Assembly: GCA_020632995.1 (NCBI GenBank)
Contig: JACKEN010000024.1
Coordinates: forward strand, 4,463 to 68,462
Length of the DNA stretch: 64,000 bases
Source: Deltaproteobacteria bacterium
GTDB taxonomy: Bacteria; Myxococcota; Kuafuiibacteriia; Kuafuiibacteriales; Kuafuiibacteriaceae
Direction: 5' to 3'
The notes under the pieces were generated by a model. That model was not told the DNA's origin and made no database searches. It saw only the letters and a list, made by a program, of their open reading frames with translations. The position numbers and the translations under genes were made by a program. Of the stretch, positions 36,873-47,300 are shown piece after piece (the first letter of the stretch is position 1; each line of letters opens with the position of its first letter).

Positions 36873-38396
36873 TCAGGTGGCCAGGTAGCGTCCGGTGAAG
36901 AAACACGCCACCCCGACCAGCACCAGGAGGAGCCACCACCACCGGGGCGCCTCCGCGCGGACGGACACCGCGGCCGGCTGCGCGGACGCGCTGGGCACGG
37001 CGGGGATGGTGATCAGCGCCGCCGCCCCGAGTGGGCGGACGGTGTCGGGCTCGGGGGCCCGCCAGTCCGCCGGCCCGGGACCCCAGTCCGCAAGCGGAGC
37101 GCGCAGCCGGACGAAGTCCGGCGTAGAGGGGTGGGACGGCTCCGCCGGCCCGCGAGAGGGGTGGGCGGGCGCCGCCGGCCCGGGAGAGGGGTGGGACGGC
37201 TCCGCCGGCCCGCGAGAGGGGTGGGCGGGCGCCGCCAGGCGCACCATCGGGGCCTCGTCCAGCATCGTGGAGGCGGCCAGGACCTCCTCGTGTCGATCCA
37301 GCATGGTCGGCGCGGCCAGGACCTCCTCGTGTCGATCCAGCATCGTGGGCGCGGCGAGCAGGCTGTCTTCGTCGTCCTCGGTGGTCGAGCGCGCGAGGGG
37401 GTCGAGCCCGTCGTCGACGTCGCGCCCGTTGAGCCCCACCAGGGCGCCGGGGGGGAGGGTCAGCGCCCCACCGAGGAGCGCCTCGGCCGAGAAGGAGACG
37501 AGGGTGGCGCCGGAGATCAGGAGCGCCTCCATCGCCTCCAGCTGCGCTGCCACCTCGCCCATGCTGCGCAATCGGTCCTGCGGACGCTTGGCGAGCATGC
37601 GCTCCACCAGCGCCGACAGCTCGCCCTCCACCAGCCCGAGGTCGAGCTCGTCGCGGTACCACATGGGCGGCGGCGGCTCGCCGAGGATCGCCCGCATCAC
37701 CGCGGGGATGTTGGGTCCGTCGAAGGGCGGCCGGCCGGTGAAGCTGCGGTACATGGTGACGCCGAGGCCCCACTGGTCCACCGCGGGCGACAGGACCGAG
37801 GTGGTGCCGCTGAAGCGGGCGATGCTCTCGGGCGCCATGCCTCGGATGGTGCCGATCAACATCCCGGTCGACGTCTCCGGGTCATCGGAGGAGACGTCCT
37901 TGGCGATGCCGAAGTCGATGAGCTTCACCTCGCTCGTGCCGTCCTCGGCCGGGCGCCCCACGATGATGTTGCTCGCCTTCACGTCGCGATGCAGGAGGCC
38001 CTGCGAGTGGACGTAGGCCAGGGCCTCCGCCACCCGCCGGAAGATGGTGAGGAGCGTGGTCGCCTGGAGCCGGCCCGCGATGTGGCTGAGCGGCCAGCCG
38101 TCGATGCGCTCCATGACGTAGGCGAGGGCCTCGGGGCGAAGGTCGAGGATGTCCACCACCCGCACCACCCCCGGGTGGTCGAGGCGCTTCAGGATCCGGG
38201 CCTCACCAAGGAACCGGTCCACCGAGGTCGGCCCGCGCCCTACGCTCGCGTAAGCCGGGTTGCGCAACACCTTGATCGCAAGCTCACCTGCGATATGCGG
38301 CGCGGTGGCAGACCAGACCTCGCCGAAGCCTCCGCGCCCGATCAGCGCGGACAGCGAGTATGGGCCGATGCTCCCATCCGGCCGCAGCGCCACCAT
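36873..38396 (-). CDS. Membrane-anchored Ser/Thr protein kinase
   Basis: 507 residues. N-terminal Hanks-type kinase: Gly loop GRGGFGEVW (20-28), Lys42, HRDVKASN (136-143), DFG (161-163), GTIRGMAPE. All catalytic residues are present. A repeated linker (about 340-450) follows: LAAPTMLDRHEEV-type 13-residue units, then PAHPSRGP/AEPSHPS units. A single C-terminal membrane helix (WWWLLLVLVGVACFFTGRYL) comes last, so the kinase hangs in the cytosol on a tail anchor. The MLD repeats with Thr (PTMLD) could be autophosphorylation or FHA-docking sites; that is inference. It begins the likely transcript kinase-SUFU-lipoprotein. Confidence 0.9.
   Translation of the reverse strand: MVALRPDGSIGPYSLSALIGRGGFGEVWSATAPHIAGELAIKVLRNPAYASVGRGPTSVDRFLGEARILKRLDHPGVVRVVDILDLRPEALAYVMERIDGWPLSHIAGRLQATTLLTIFRRVAEALAYVHSQGLLHRDVKASNIIVGRPAEDGTSEVKLIDFGIAKDVSSDDPETSTGMLIGTIRGMAPESIARFSGTTSVLSPAVDQWGLGVTMYRSFTGRPPFDGPNIPAVMRAILGEPPPPMWYRDELDLGLVEGELSALVERMLAKRPQDRLRSMGEVAAQLEAMEALLISGATLVSFSAEALLGGALTLPPGALVGLNGRDVDDGLDPLARSTTEDDEDSLLAAPTMLDRHEEVLAAPTMLDRHEEVLAASTMLDEAPMVRLAAPAHPSRGPAEPSHPSPGPAAPAHPSRGPAEPSHPSTPDFVRLRAPLADWGPGPADWRAPEPDTVRPLGAAALITIPAVPSASAQPAAVSVRAEAPRWWWLLLVLVGVACFFTGRYLAT
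37126..37365 (-). repeat. Two minisatellites in the kinase linker
   Basis: About four 28-30-bp units (GAGAGGGGTGGG core, 37126-37234) encode alternating PSHPS and PAHPS segments. Two full 39-bp units (37262-37300, 37301-37339) plus a partial third encode the 13-residue LAAPTMLDRHEEV repeat. Unit number could vary between strains by slippage without leaving the frame, since 39 and most spacings are multiples of three. Confidence 0.75.
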
Positions 38397-38474
38397 GAGA
38401 AGACGGAATACCGCGCATCCGCCGGTAGGGGCCAGCCGTGCCCGCCCCTGTCTTTTCGCACCCTGGGGCGCGAA

Positions 38475-39929
38475 CTAATCCGCGAGGGCGAGCGCGAGGC
38501 GGCGCACCGCCTCCCGGAGCTCGTCGGGCTCGAGCGCCGCAAACCCGAGGCGCGCGTGGCTCTGGATGCGGCCGAGGTAGTCCAGCCGTCGCCCCGGGAT
38601 GAAGTACACCCCCGCCGCCTCTGCCCTCGTCGCCCAACGCTCGGTGTCCACGCCGCGCGCACGCGCCCACAACGCCATACCTCCCGCGGGCACGGTGAAC
38701 TCGAGGGCCGACCCGAAGGTATCTCGCAGCGCGTGCGCCAGCGCGTCCCGCCGCGCCTGGTACGCGCGGCGCACCCGGCGCGTGTGCGCGACCACCTCGC
38801 CGTCCTCGAAGAGCTCCGCCACCGCGCGCTCGAGCGCGTGATCGCCCTGGCGGTCCACCACCTGCCGGTGCCGGGCCAGCGCCTCGATCACCGGCGCGGG
38901 CGCCACGATGTAGCCGAGCCTGAGGCCGGGGGCGAGGACCTTGGAGAGCGAGCCGACGTAGACCACGCTCCGGCCCCCGTCCATGCTCGCGAGGGGCAAG
39001 ACGGGTTGACCGGCGTAGTGGACCTCGTTGTCGTAGTCGTCCTCCAGCACCACCGCCCTTCGGCGCGCCGCCCACGCCAACAGGGCCATCCTGCGGGCGG
39101 GGGACATCACCGCCATCGTCGGGTATTGGTGGTGGGGCGTGACGTAGACCATCCGCAGGTCGGGTTGCGCATCCAGGGCCTCGACGATGAGGCCCTCGCC
39201 GTCCACCGGGAACGCGGTCAGCCTCGCGCCCGCACAGGTGAGCGCGTCCCAGGCGGGCGGATAGCCGAAGCGCTCCACCCCGACCCGGTCTCCGGGGCGC
39301 AGGAGCGCCTGCGCCGCGAGGTACAGCGCCATCTGGGCGCCGTGGGTCACGATGACGTTCTCGGGCCCGGCCGGGATCCCGCGGCGCGCGCGCACGTGGG
39401 CGGCGAGGGCGGCCCGGAGGCGGGGGTGCCCCGCCGCCTCCAGGTAGCCGAGGAGGCGCTGCCCCTCCGCGCGGAGGGCCCGGCGGTAGGCGCGCGCGAG
39501 GAGCTCGTGGGGCACCATGCGCAGGTCCGGGACGCCGCCGGAGAGGACGAGGGCGCCAGACGGCCAGCTCGAGCCGAGGCCCGCCCGCCGATCCTTCCAG
39601 CGCCTCGACGGGAGCCGGTAGGCGGGGGCACTGCGCAGGCTGTCTTGCGAGACCTCGGCCGGCCCGGGCTCCAGCGGCGCGGGCGACACGAAGGTCCCGC
39701 GAGGGCCCTCCATGCGCACCCAGCCCTCCGCCGCGAGCGCCTCGTAGGCCGCCACCACCGTGTTGCGGGTCAGCCCCAGGCGCGCCCCCAGCGCCCGGGT
39801 GCCGGGGAGGCGCTGGCCGGGCAACAGCTGCCCGGCCCGGATCGCGGCGGAGACCGCCCGGGCCGCGGCGAGGGAGAGGGGGCGGACCCCCTCGGGGAGC
39901 ACCAGCGCCACCTCGTCTCGTCTCGGCAT
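38475..39929 (-). CDS. MocR/PdxR-type GntR regulator with aminotransferase-like domain
   Basis: 484 residues. GntR-type winged helix at about 15-75 (AAIRAGQLLPGQRLPGTRAL, LTRNTVVAAYEALAAEGW). A fold-type-I aminotransferase domain spans about 120-480: VTHGAQMALYLAAQALL, VVLEDDYDNEVHY with the PLP-ring Asp, and GSLSKVLAPGLRLGY with Lys330 as the likely Schiff-base Lys. MocR proteins sense PLP or amino compounds and usually control a neighbouring divergent gene. That gene here is the FMN-binding/GNAT fusion at 40013, and the operator lies between them. Confidence 0.92.
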   Translation of the reverse strand: MPRRDEVALVLPEGVRPLSLAAARAVSAAIRAGQLLPGQRLPGTRALGARLGLTRNTVVAAYEALAAEGWVRMEGPRGTFVSPAPLEPGPAEVSQDSLRSAPAYRLPSRRWKDRRAGLGSSWPSGALVLSGGVPDLRMVPHELLARAYRRALRAEGQRLLGYLEAAGHPRLRAALAAHVRARRGIPAGPENVIVTHGAQMALYLAAQALLRPGDRVGVERFGYPPAWDALTCAGARLTAFPVDGEGLIVEALDAQPDLRMVYVTPHHQYPTMAVMSPARRMALLAWAARRRAVVLEDDYDNEVHYAGQPVLPLASMDGGRSVVYVGSLSKVLAPGLRLGYIVAPAPVIEALARHRQVVDRQGDHALERAVAELFEDGEVVAHTRRVRRAYQARRDALAHALRDTFGSALEFTVPAGGMALWARARGVDTERWATRAEAAGVYFIPGRRLDYLGRIQSHARLGFAALEPDELREAVRRLALALAD

Positions 39930-39943
39930 CGCCGAAGAGTATG

Positions 39944-39992
39944 AACTGGACCCTTGGTCTTGTCACAACTGGACCTCCTCAGGGGTCCAGTT
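39944..39992. promoter_or_regulatory. MocR operator: two direct and one inverted 9-mer
   Basis: AACTGGACC occurs at 39944 and at 39967, a direct repeat with a 23-bp period (about two helical turns). The inverted copy GGTCCAGTT is at 39984, forming a perfect 9-bp dyad with an 8-bp spacer. It lies in the 83-bp gap between the divergent MocR gene and the fusion gene, the usual place and sequence type for MocR/PdxR sites (GGACC half-sites). Confidence 0.75.
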
Positions 39993-40012
39993 GAGCGGTA
40001 CCCGTTCATGCC

Positions 40013-41107
40013 ATGCGACGCCCTCGCCTCGCCCTCGACCCGGCCGACGCCCTGGCGCTCCTGGGGGCGGCCTCCCACGTGAACCTCGCCTGGGTGGGGC
40101 CGGACGGCCGCCCCGGGCTGCGGGCGCTGCACGTGGCCGTCCTCCCGGGCCCACCGCCCACCGTGGTGTTCCACGGGTCCGAGGTGGGCGAGAAGCAGGC
40201 GCTCCTCGGGCGGCGGGTGGTGCTCCAGGCGGAGGAGGTGCTCGCCACCATCCCCAGCACCTTCACCGACCCGGAGCGCGCGTGCCCCGCCACCACCTAC
40301 TACCAGAGCGTGCAGGCGGAGGGGGTGGCGGAGGAGGTGGTGGCGCCCGAGGCCAAGGCCGCCGCCCTCGAGGCCCTGATGGGGCGCTTTCAGCCCCAGG
40401 GCGGGCACGTGCCGATCGAGGCCCATCACCCGCTCTACGCCAAGGCGGTGGCGGGGGTGCAGGTGGTCGCGGTGCCCCTCACCCAGCTCAGCGGGAAGGC
40501 CAACCTCGGCCAGGCCAAGCCGATCGAGGTCCGCCGGGCGATCATCGAGGGCTTGTGGCGACGCGGCCTGCCCCGGGACCCCGAGGTGATCGAGCGCCTG
40601 CGGGCCGCCACCGACCGTGACCCCGCCCCGCCCACCTTCTTCGCGCCCAGCGGCGTGACCCTGCACGCGTGGGCTCCGCCGAGCGACGCCGACGTGGTGG
40701 CCGCGCACCTCGCAGACGCGTATTGGAACTCGAGCTTCTCGCAGGATGACTTGCGGCGCGCCCACCTCGCCTCCGCCGCGTGGGTGGTGGGGCGCGACGC
40801 CGAGGGCCTCTGCGCCACCGCCCGCGCGATCAGCGACGACACCAAGCACGCGTGGATCTACGACGTGTGGGTGCACCCCCGGGCCCGGGGCCGCGGGGTG
40901 GCCACCGCGCTCATGGCGCTGCTGCTCGATCACCCGCGGCTGCGCGGCGCGGCGAAGATCCACCTCGGCACGCGGGACGCGCAGCCGCTCTACCGCAAGC
41001 TGGGTTTCGAAGAGCGCGAGGTGGCCCGCTTCACGCACATGGAGCGGGCCGGAGCGCTGAGGCCCGAGCCCTCTCTTCGAGCCCTGAAGACTGTCTCTGA
41101 GCCCTGA
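40013..41107 (+). CDS. FMN-binding pyridoxamine-5'-phosphate-oxidase-like/GNAT fusion
   Basis: 364 residues. Residues ~1-200 match the flavin-binding split-barrel family (HVNLAWVGPDGRPGLRALHV, VVFHGSEVGEKQALL, then a PaiB-like tail QLSGKANLGQAKP). Residues ~215-350 are a GNAT acetyltransferase with IYDVWVHPRARGRGVATALM, where the R-x2-G-x-G/A acetyl-CoA loop is clear, and YRKLGFEERE near the end. The same two-domain fusion exists in other bacteria. Control by the divergent MocR protein suggests a link to B6 or amine metabolism, or to detoxification of a small amine or antibiotic. The last ~15 codons run into a tandem repeat. Confidence 0.85.
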   Translation: MRRPRLALDPADALALLGAASHVNLAWVGPDGRPGLRALHVAVLPGPPPTVVFHGSEVGEKQALLGRRVVLQAEEVLATIPSTFTDPERACPATTYYQSVQAEGVAEEVVAPEAKAAALEALMGRFQPQGGHVPIEAHHPLYAKAVAGVQVVAVPLTQLSGKANLGQAKPIEVRRAIIEGLWRRGLPRDPEVIERLRAATDRDPAPPTFFAPSGVTLHAWAPPSDADVVAAHLADAYWNSSFSQDDLRRAHLASAAWVVGRDAEGLCATARAISDDTKHAWIYDVWVHPRARGRGVATALMALLLDHPRLRGAAKIHLGTRDAQPLYRKLGFEEREVARFTHMERAGALRPEPSLRALKTVSEP

Positions 41108-41254
41108 AGCCTGAGCCCCAATCCTGAAGCCTGTCTCCGAACCCTGGAGACTGAGCCCTGAAGCCTGTCTCTGAGCCCTGAAGCCAACGGCGCCGTGTCT
41201 CGAGCGCCATGCGCTACGAGCGTGGGATCAGGCCTCAGAGACAGGGCTCAGGAC
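41078..41254. repeat. Short tandem and inverted repeats between convergent genes
   Basis: Six or so imperfect units of GAGCCCTGAAG-CTGTCTCT type (14-26 bp) run from 41078 to 41184. A further copy lies in inverted orientation at 41231-41254 (CAGAGACAGGGCTCAGGA). They end the fusion gene and fill most of the 250-bp gap before the convergent MYXO-CTERM gene. Pairing of the two orientations could form a long terminator-like stem. Nothing else is visible in the gap. Confidence 0.65.
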
Positions 41255-41357
41255 AGCAGGCTCGAGGGTCCAGGCCTCAGACGACAGACCTGGACCTCCA
41301 GCCCTTTGCGGCTTGGCGTCTTTGCGCGACCCAACCCGCCGCACGCAGGCCCAGGCT

Positions 41358-44300
41358 TCAGCGTCGGCGACGCCGGAGCACCAGCAACCCCAGCAGGCCG
41401 AGGCCCACCAACCCCGACCCACCCGCCACCGGGTCCGTCACGCACGTGCAGCCGGTGTCCTCGAGCACCGGGGGCTTCTCCACCACCTTCTCCCGGACCT
41501 CGAGGGTGATCGGGGTCTGGGTGAAGCGGCCCACCGAGTCGGTGCAGGTCACCAGCACGCTCACGGTGTCGACCTCCTCGGGGGTGCCGCGGAAGCGGAG
41601 CTTCTGCTCGCCCTCCACCTCCGCCACCTCGTAGGAGAGGCCGCGGGGGAGGGACGGGCCGGCCACCCGCCACGACAAGCTGCCTTGCCCGTTGCGGGTG
41701 CCCAGCTCGGTCTCGTAGACCTCGCCGAGGGTGGCGTAGGGCACCGAGGTGGGGGTGATCGCGAAGCCCTCGTCCTGCACCACCGCGAGCCGGAAGGTCG
41801 CGGAGTCCTGGGCCGCGGTGGCGCCGGTGCCCTCGGACGCGGTCACCGTGAACACCCAGGCGCCCACCTGCTGGGGCACGCCCACCACGCGGCCCTCGGT
41901 CGAGACCACGACGCCGGGCGGGAGCGGGCCGCTCGCGCTGAAGGAGACGGTGGAGGTGCGGCTGCCGCCGACCACCCGCAGCTCGTAGACGTAGTTCTCA
42001 CCCACCCGCCCGTCGGGGAGGGTGGAGGCCACGAGGGTGAGGCGGCCGGGGGTGGCCACGGTGAGCCGCAGGGTGCGGCGCGCCTCGGTCACGTCGTCCT
42101 TCGCCACCACGTTCAGCTCGTAGACGCCCGCCTGCACCGGCACGCCGTGCAGGTAGCCGTCCTCGTCCAGGGTGAGGCCGGTCGGGATGTTGCCCTCGAC
42201 CGTGAAGGTGACCTCGCCCGAGTTGCCCAGGGCCTGGATGTGCTGCTGATCCGCCACCGGCACGTCGTCGCCGGCGGGGGGGTAGGCCGCGCCCACCTGG
42301 CCCGGCAGCAGGTCTCGGGTGACGATGGTGAGGCCGCCGTCGGGCTCCGCCACCGTGACGCTCAGCGTCCGGCTGGCGGTGTGGCCCGCGCTCTCGACCT
42401 GCACCGTGACGGTGGCCTGGCCCACCGTGGTGGGGGTGCCGCGCAGCTCGCCGCTGTTGGGGACGAGGCTCATCCCCTGGGGCAAGCTGCCCTGCAGGCT
42501 CCAGGTGTAGTGCCCGTCGCCGCCGCTCGCCCGGAGGAAGTGGGTGTAGGCCACGCCCACGTAGGCGCCGGGGAGGGCGGAGGTGTCGATGTTCACCGCG
42601 TCGGTGGCCACCGACAGGGTGGTGGCGCTGGCCCGGGTGTTGTTGACCTCGTCGATCTCCTGCACCGCGTTGTCGGGATCCATCACCACCCCGAGGTAGT
42701 ACTGGCCAGCGACGACCTGGGCCGGGAGGGTCACGTCCACCGTCACCGTCGCGGTCGTCAGGAGCGGCAGGCTCTCGGTGCCGCTCGCGAGCTGGAAGTC
42801 ATCGCGGCTCACCACCTGGTTGCGCGACAGCACCAGGCGCCAGTCGCTCGTGGCGTCGAGGTTGCCCCGGTTCCGCAGGTAGAGGGTGGCCTGGAAGCTC
42901 CCTTGCGGCTCGACCGCCTGCACCGACGCGGTCACGTCGGTGACCACGAAGTCGGGCTGCTGGGCCGCCACGCGGAAGGTGTCGGTGGAGATGAGGACGT
43001 TGTTGGTCTCGTCCGGCTCCACCAGCTCGTTCATCGGGTCGACCACCAGCGCGAGCCTGTAGCGGCCGAAGGGCAGGCTCAGCGGCACGGTGGGCGTGGC
43101 GGTGACGGTCAGCGCCTGGTACGGCGCCAGGGTCACCGGCCCGGACTCGAAGATCGGGTTGTTGGGCACCGTCTCGGTCGGCCCCATGACGTGCACCGTG
43201 TACCGGAACGGCCCGAGGGCGTTCTGGTGGAGCGAGGCCATGGTGACGCTGGTGGTGAAGGGCACCCCGGCGAAGACCGAGGACGGCACCACGATCCCCG
43301 CCGCCTGCACGTCGGGGCCCGCGTCCTGCTGGACCCGCACCACGGTGTTCGTCGCCGCCGCCAGGTCGTTGCCATTGCAAGCAGGGCTGACACACGACAG
43401 GAAGTTGCCGCCGAGGGTGCCGTTGGCGTTCTCCCAGCCGGCGGAGGCGGTCCACGCGAAGGGGTCGGTCATGCCGGTCACCGGGCCGTAGTGCACCTCG
43501 AAGCGCCCCGCCTGCCCCTCGTAGAGCCAGAGCTGGAACTTCGGGTTGCCGCCCGCGCCGCTGTACCGCTGCACGGTGTCGTACTGGATGATGAAGACCC
43601 GGCTGGGGGCGGTGCCCTCCAGGTAGGTGGTGGCCCCGTTGGTGATCAGGTCGTCCCACCACAGCGCGATGAGCTCGTTGGGTGAGCTGGTGGAGGGCAT
43701 CGTGTCGTTCGCGAGGCTGGTCGCGCTCCCCCCGAACGCCACGAACCCGTTGGTGCCCACCGACGCCGAGGTGTAGTCGGTGCTGTAGAACCGGAAGGGG
43801 AACGGGAGCGGGACGATGCCTTGAGAGTCGTCGGTGCCCTGGAAGGGCACCGGGGTGCCGCCGCTGCGCTCCACGTAGTTCTCGGCGCGGGTGTCGACGA
43901 AGTACGGGACCTGGGCCGAGGCGAGGGACGGCGCGGCGAGCACTGCGAGCGCAAGGAGACTTGCCGCCGCGCGGCCCCGCCGCCGCACGAGGAACAGGCC
44001 GCCGAGCAGGCCGAGCAGGGACCACGCCCCCGCCCCGCGACCCTCGTGGGCGCTGGTGCAGCTGCAGCCGTCGTCACCGCCGGTGGGGAGCGGATCCACG
44101 ACCTCGGGCTCGTCGACGATGATGCCGAAGGCGCGCAGGTCGTATTGCCCCACGGTGTCGCGCGCGATCACGGTGAAGGAGAAGGTGCCGCTGCTGCTGG
44201 GGGTGCCCGAGATGCCGCCGTCGCTCGCCAGGGTGAGGCCGGTCGGCAGGTCACCCTCGACGAGGGCGAACGTCACGGTGCCGGTGGTGGAGATCGCCTT

Positions 44301-47300
44301 CATGACCACCGCCTCGCCCGCCTCGTTCACGTAGGCCTTGTTGACCTCGCCGCGGGGCAGGCTGTTGGTCACGAAGGTGACGCCGTCGGACTCGTCGATC
44401 TCCACCGTGTAGGTGTTGAGGTCGAAGTCGCCGCGGCTGTCGACCACCCGGATCGAGAAGGTGAACAGGCCCACCCGGCTCGGCTCGCCGTAGATGCGGT
44501 CGCCCTCGAGCACCAGGCCGTCGGGGAGCGCGCCGTCCGCCACCGTGAACACGAAGGGCGAGGTGCCGGTGCCCGAGGCCACCCGCACCACCTCGTCGTA
44601 GGCCTCGCCGAGGCGGCCGTCGGGGAGCACGTCGTTGCTCATCCGCACCGCGTCGGTGGCGTTCACCACGCGCAGGGTCAGGGGCCGCTCCGCGAAGGCG
44701 CCGAGGGCGTCGGTGACCCGGACGTTGAGGCGGGAGATCGAGGTGATGCTCGGCGTGCCCTCGATCCGACCGTCGTCGCTGAGGAACAGGCCCTCGGGGA
44801 GGGCGTCACCGCCGGTGAGGGTCCACAGGTAGGGCCGGACGCCGCCGAAGGCGGTGAGCGGGTACGCGTAGGGCCGCTCCACGAACCCGGGCGGGAGCGC
44901 GGTGGTGAGGATCTCGAGGTCGGTGGTCTGGTCGGCCACCAGGAGAGTGAAGGCCTTGGCCACGATCAGGGCGCCGTCGGTCACGGTGATCACCACGTCG
45001 GCCACGCCCTCCTCGGTCGGGGTGCCCGACAGGCGCCCGCTCGCGTCGAGGCTCAGCCCCGCCGGCAGCACGCCCATCGCGAGGCTGAAGGTGTAGCTGC
45101 CCGCGCCGCCGGCGGCGGCCACGAAGACATCGTAGGGCACGCCCACCGTGCCCATCGGGAGGCTGGTGGTGAGGATGCTGAGGTCGCTCGGCAGCACCGG
45201 GAGCGTGGCGCCCGACACCAGCACGTTGTTGTCCTCGAACAGCTCGTCCACCGCTCCCGCGGGATCGAGGACGTAGATCACGTAGTAAGCGCCGGCCGGG
45301 GTGCTGGAGGGGATGAGGAGGGTGTCGACCCCGATGTCCTCGGCCCCCGCGGCCAGGCTGGTGCTGGGGGTGCCGAGCAGGACGTCTTGCGCCGGGTCGA
45401 GGGCGTTGTCGGCGGAGAGGTAGACCTGGTAGTCACCCGCGCCCGCCGCGTTGCCGTCGTTCAGCAAGGTGCGTTGCAAAGTCACCGACTCCCCGGCCGC
45501 CGCCCGGGCCGGGAGGCGGATCTCGGTCGCGATGAAGTCCGGCGCCGGGTCGCGCACCTCGATGGTGCGGGTGGTGCGGTCGAGGTTGTTGTTCTGACGC
45601 TCCTCGAGCACCGTGCTCTGCGAGTTGACGATCAGGCAGAGGTAGTAGGGCCCGGGGGTCAGGGTGCTCGGCACCGGGACCAGCTCGTTGAAGGTCGTCG
45701 ACTCGCCCGGGCTCAGGCTCAGCGGGCCGAGCTCGGCGAGGAGGGTGTCGGAGACCGCGCTGCACAGCTGGTTCTCGGACATGTAGATGCCGTAGAGGAA
45801 GCCGTTGGCCGAGGCGAGGCCGTCGTTGCTGATGGTCCCGTAGACCTCGAGGTCGAGGCCGCGGAACGCGAAGACCCCGGGGGTCTCGACCTCGTTCGCC
45901 ACCAGGTCGGCGCCCGCGAGGGTGGTGGTGTTGGGCGACACGCCGAGGTTGTTGGTCTCGTCGGCCTCGACGATGATGTTGTTCGGGTCGATGTCGACCA
46001 GCGCGTAGTAGCCGCCGGGGATGACGGTGGGGATCAGCGCGGGGAACGTGAACGAGGTGGAGGGCGCCGCGGGCACCGCCACCGTCGCGGTCTGGATGAG
46101 GATGTCGGAGCTGTCGAGGAGGCGATCCCGCGACAGGTACACGTGGTAGGGCACCGCGCCCTGGGCCGCGCCGAGGTTCAGGATGCGCACCGTGATGTCG
46201 ACCGTCTCACCCGCGCCGGTGTCGGCCGGGGTGTCGATCTCGGCCGCGAGGTCGGTGCCGATCAGGAAGCGGGTGGTGAGGATCGCGATGTTGTTGGTCT
46301 CGACGTCCTCGGCCACGTCGTTGTTCGAGTCCATGATCACGCCCACGGTGTAGAAGCCCGAGGCCAGCGACGGCACCACCGCGGTGAGGGTGGAGGTCTG
46401 GGCCGAGCGAGAGGCCAGCGGCCCGAAGGTGAGCTGGCCGAGCAGGGTGTCGCTCGCGTCGATGGCGGCGTCGGTGGACAGGTAGACCGCCGCGGTCCAG
46501 GTGCCGGTGGCGGTCAGGGTGCCCACGTTGCGCGCGGTGACCTGCACGTTCACGGTGTCGCCCGGGTTGCCGCCGGTGGCGGAGACGCCGCTCGCGACGA
46601 GCTCGACCCCGGCCGGGCTCGCCCACTCGATGACCTGGTTGTTGAGGCTGGTGAGGTCGGTGACCCCGCAGGTGGCGGTGGTGCCGCAGGGCAGGCCCGC
46701 GTCACCGATGGTGCCGTCGCCGTTCTCGATCCCGATCGTGCCGCTCCACAGCGTGTTCTCGGACGCGACGGGGCTGAAGGTGCCGTAGTGCAGGCGCACC
46801 GCGCCGGAGGCCTCGGACAGGCGCACCTGGAAGGTGGCGTTGGACACCGAGGCCGAGCCGCTCGTGTAGTGCCCGACCGCGTTCCACTGCACCACGAACT
46901 CGCGGCTCGGCGCCGCGCCGAGCACGGTGTACGTCACCGCGCCGGTGGTGATGAACAGGTCGTCCCAGAAGGGCGCCACCACCGCGTCGGGGCTGTCGAT
47001 CGACGGGATGGCGGGGACGCCGAAGGATCCGGTGGAGATGAACGTGTCGCAGAAGCCCACCGACGTATCGCAGAACGGGAAGAAGCCCGAGCACTGCGCG
47101 TCCACCGTGCACGGCTGGGCGAAGGACATCGCGCCGTTCGTCCCCACGAAGACCTGGGTGTAGGTCTCGCCGTAGTACGTGAACGGGAAGCCGATCGGGA
47201 TGAGCGTGGTGTCGTCGTCGTTGCTGAAGAACGACACCGGCGTCCCGCCGGTGATCGGCACATAGGCCGCGCCGTACTGGTTCTTGAAGTAGGGCACGAC

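Noticed and set aside
41078..41184. CRISPR-like array
   Set aside because: Units are imperfect, of unequal length, lack unique spacers, and no cas gene is present.
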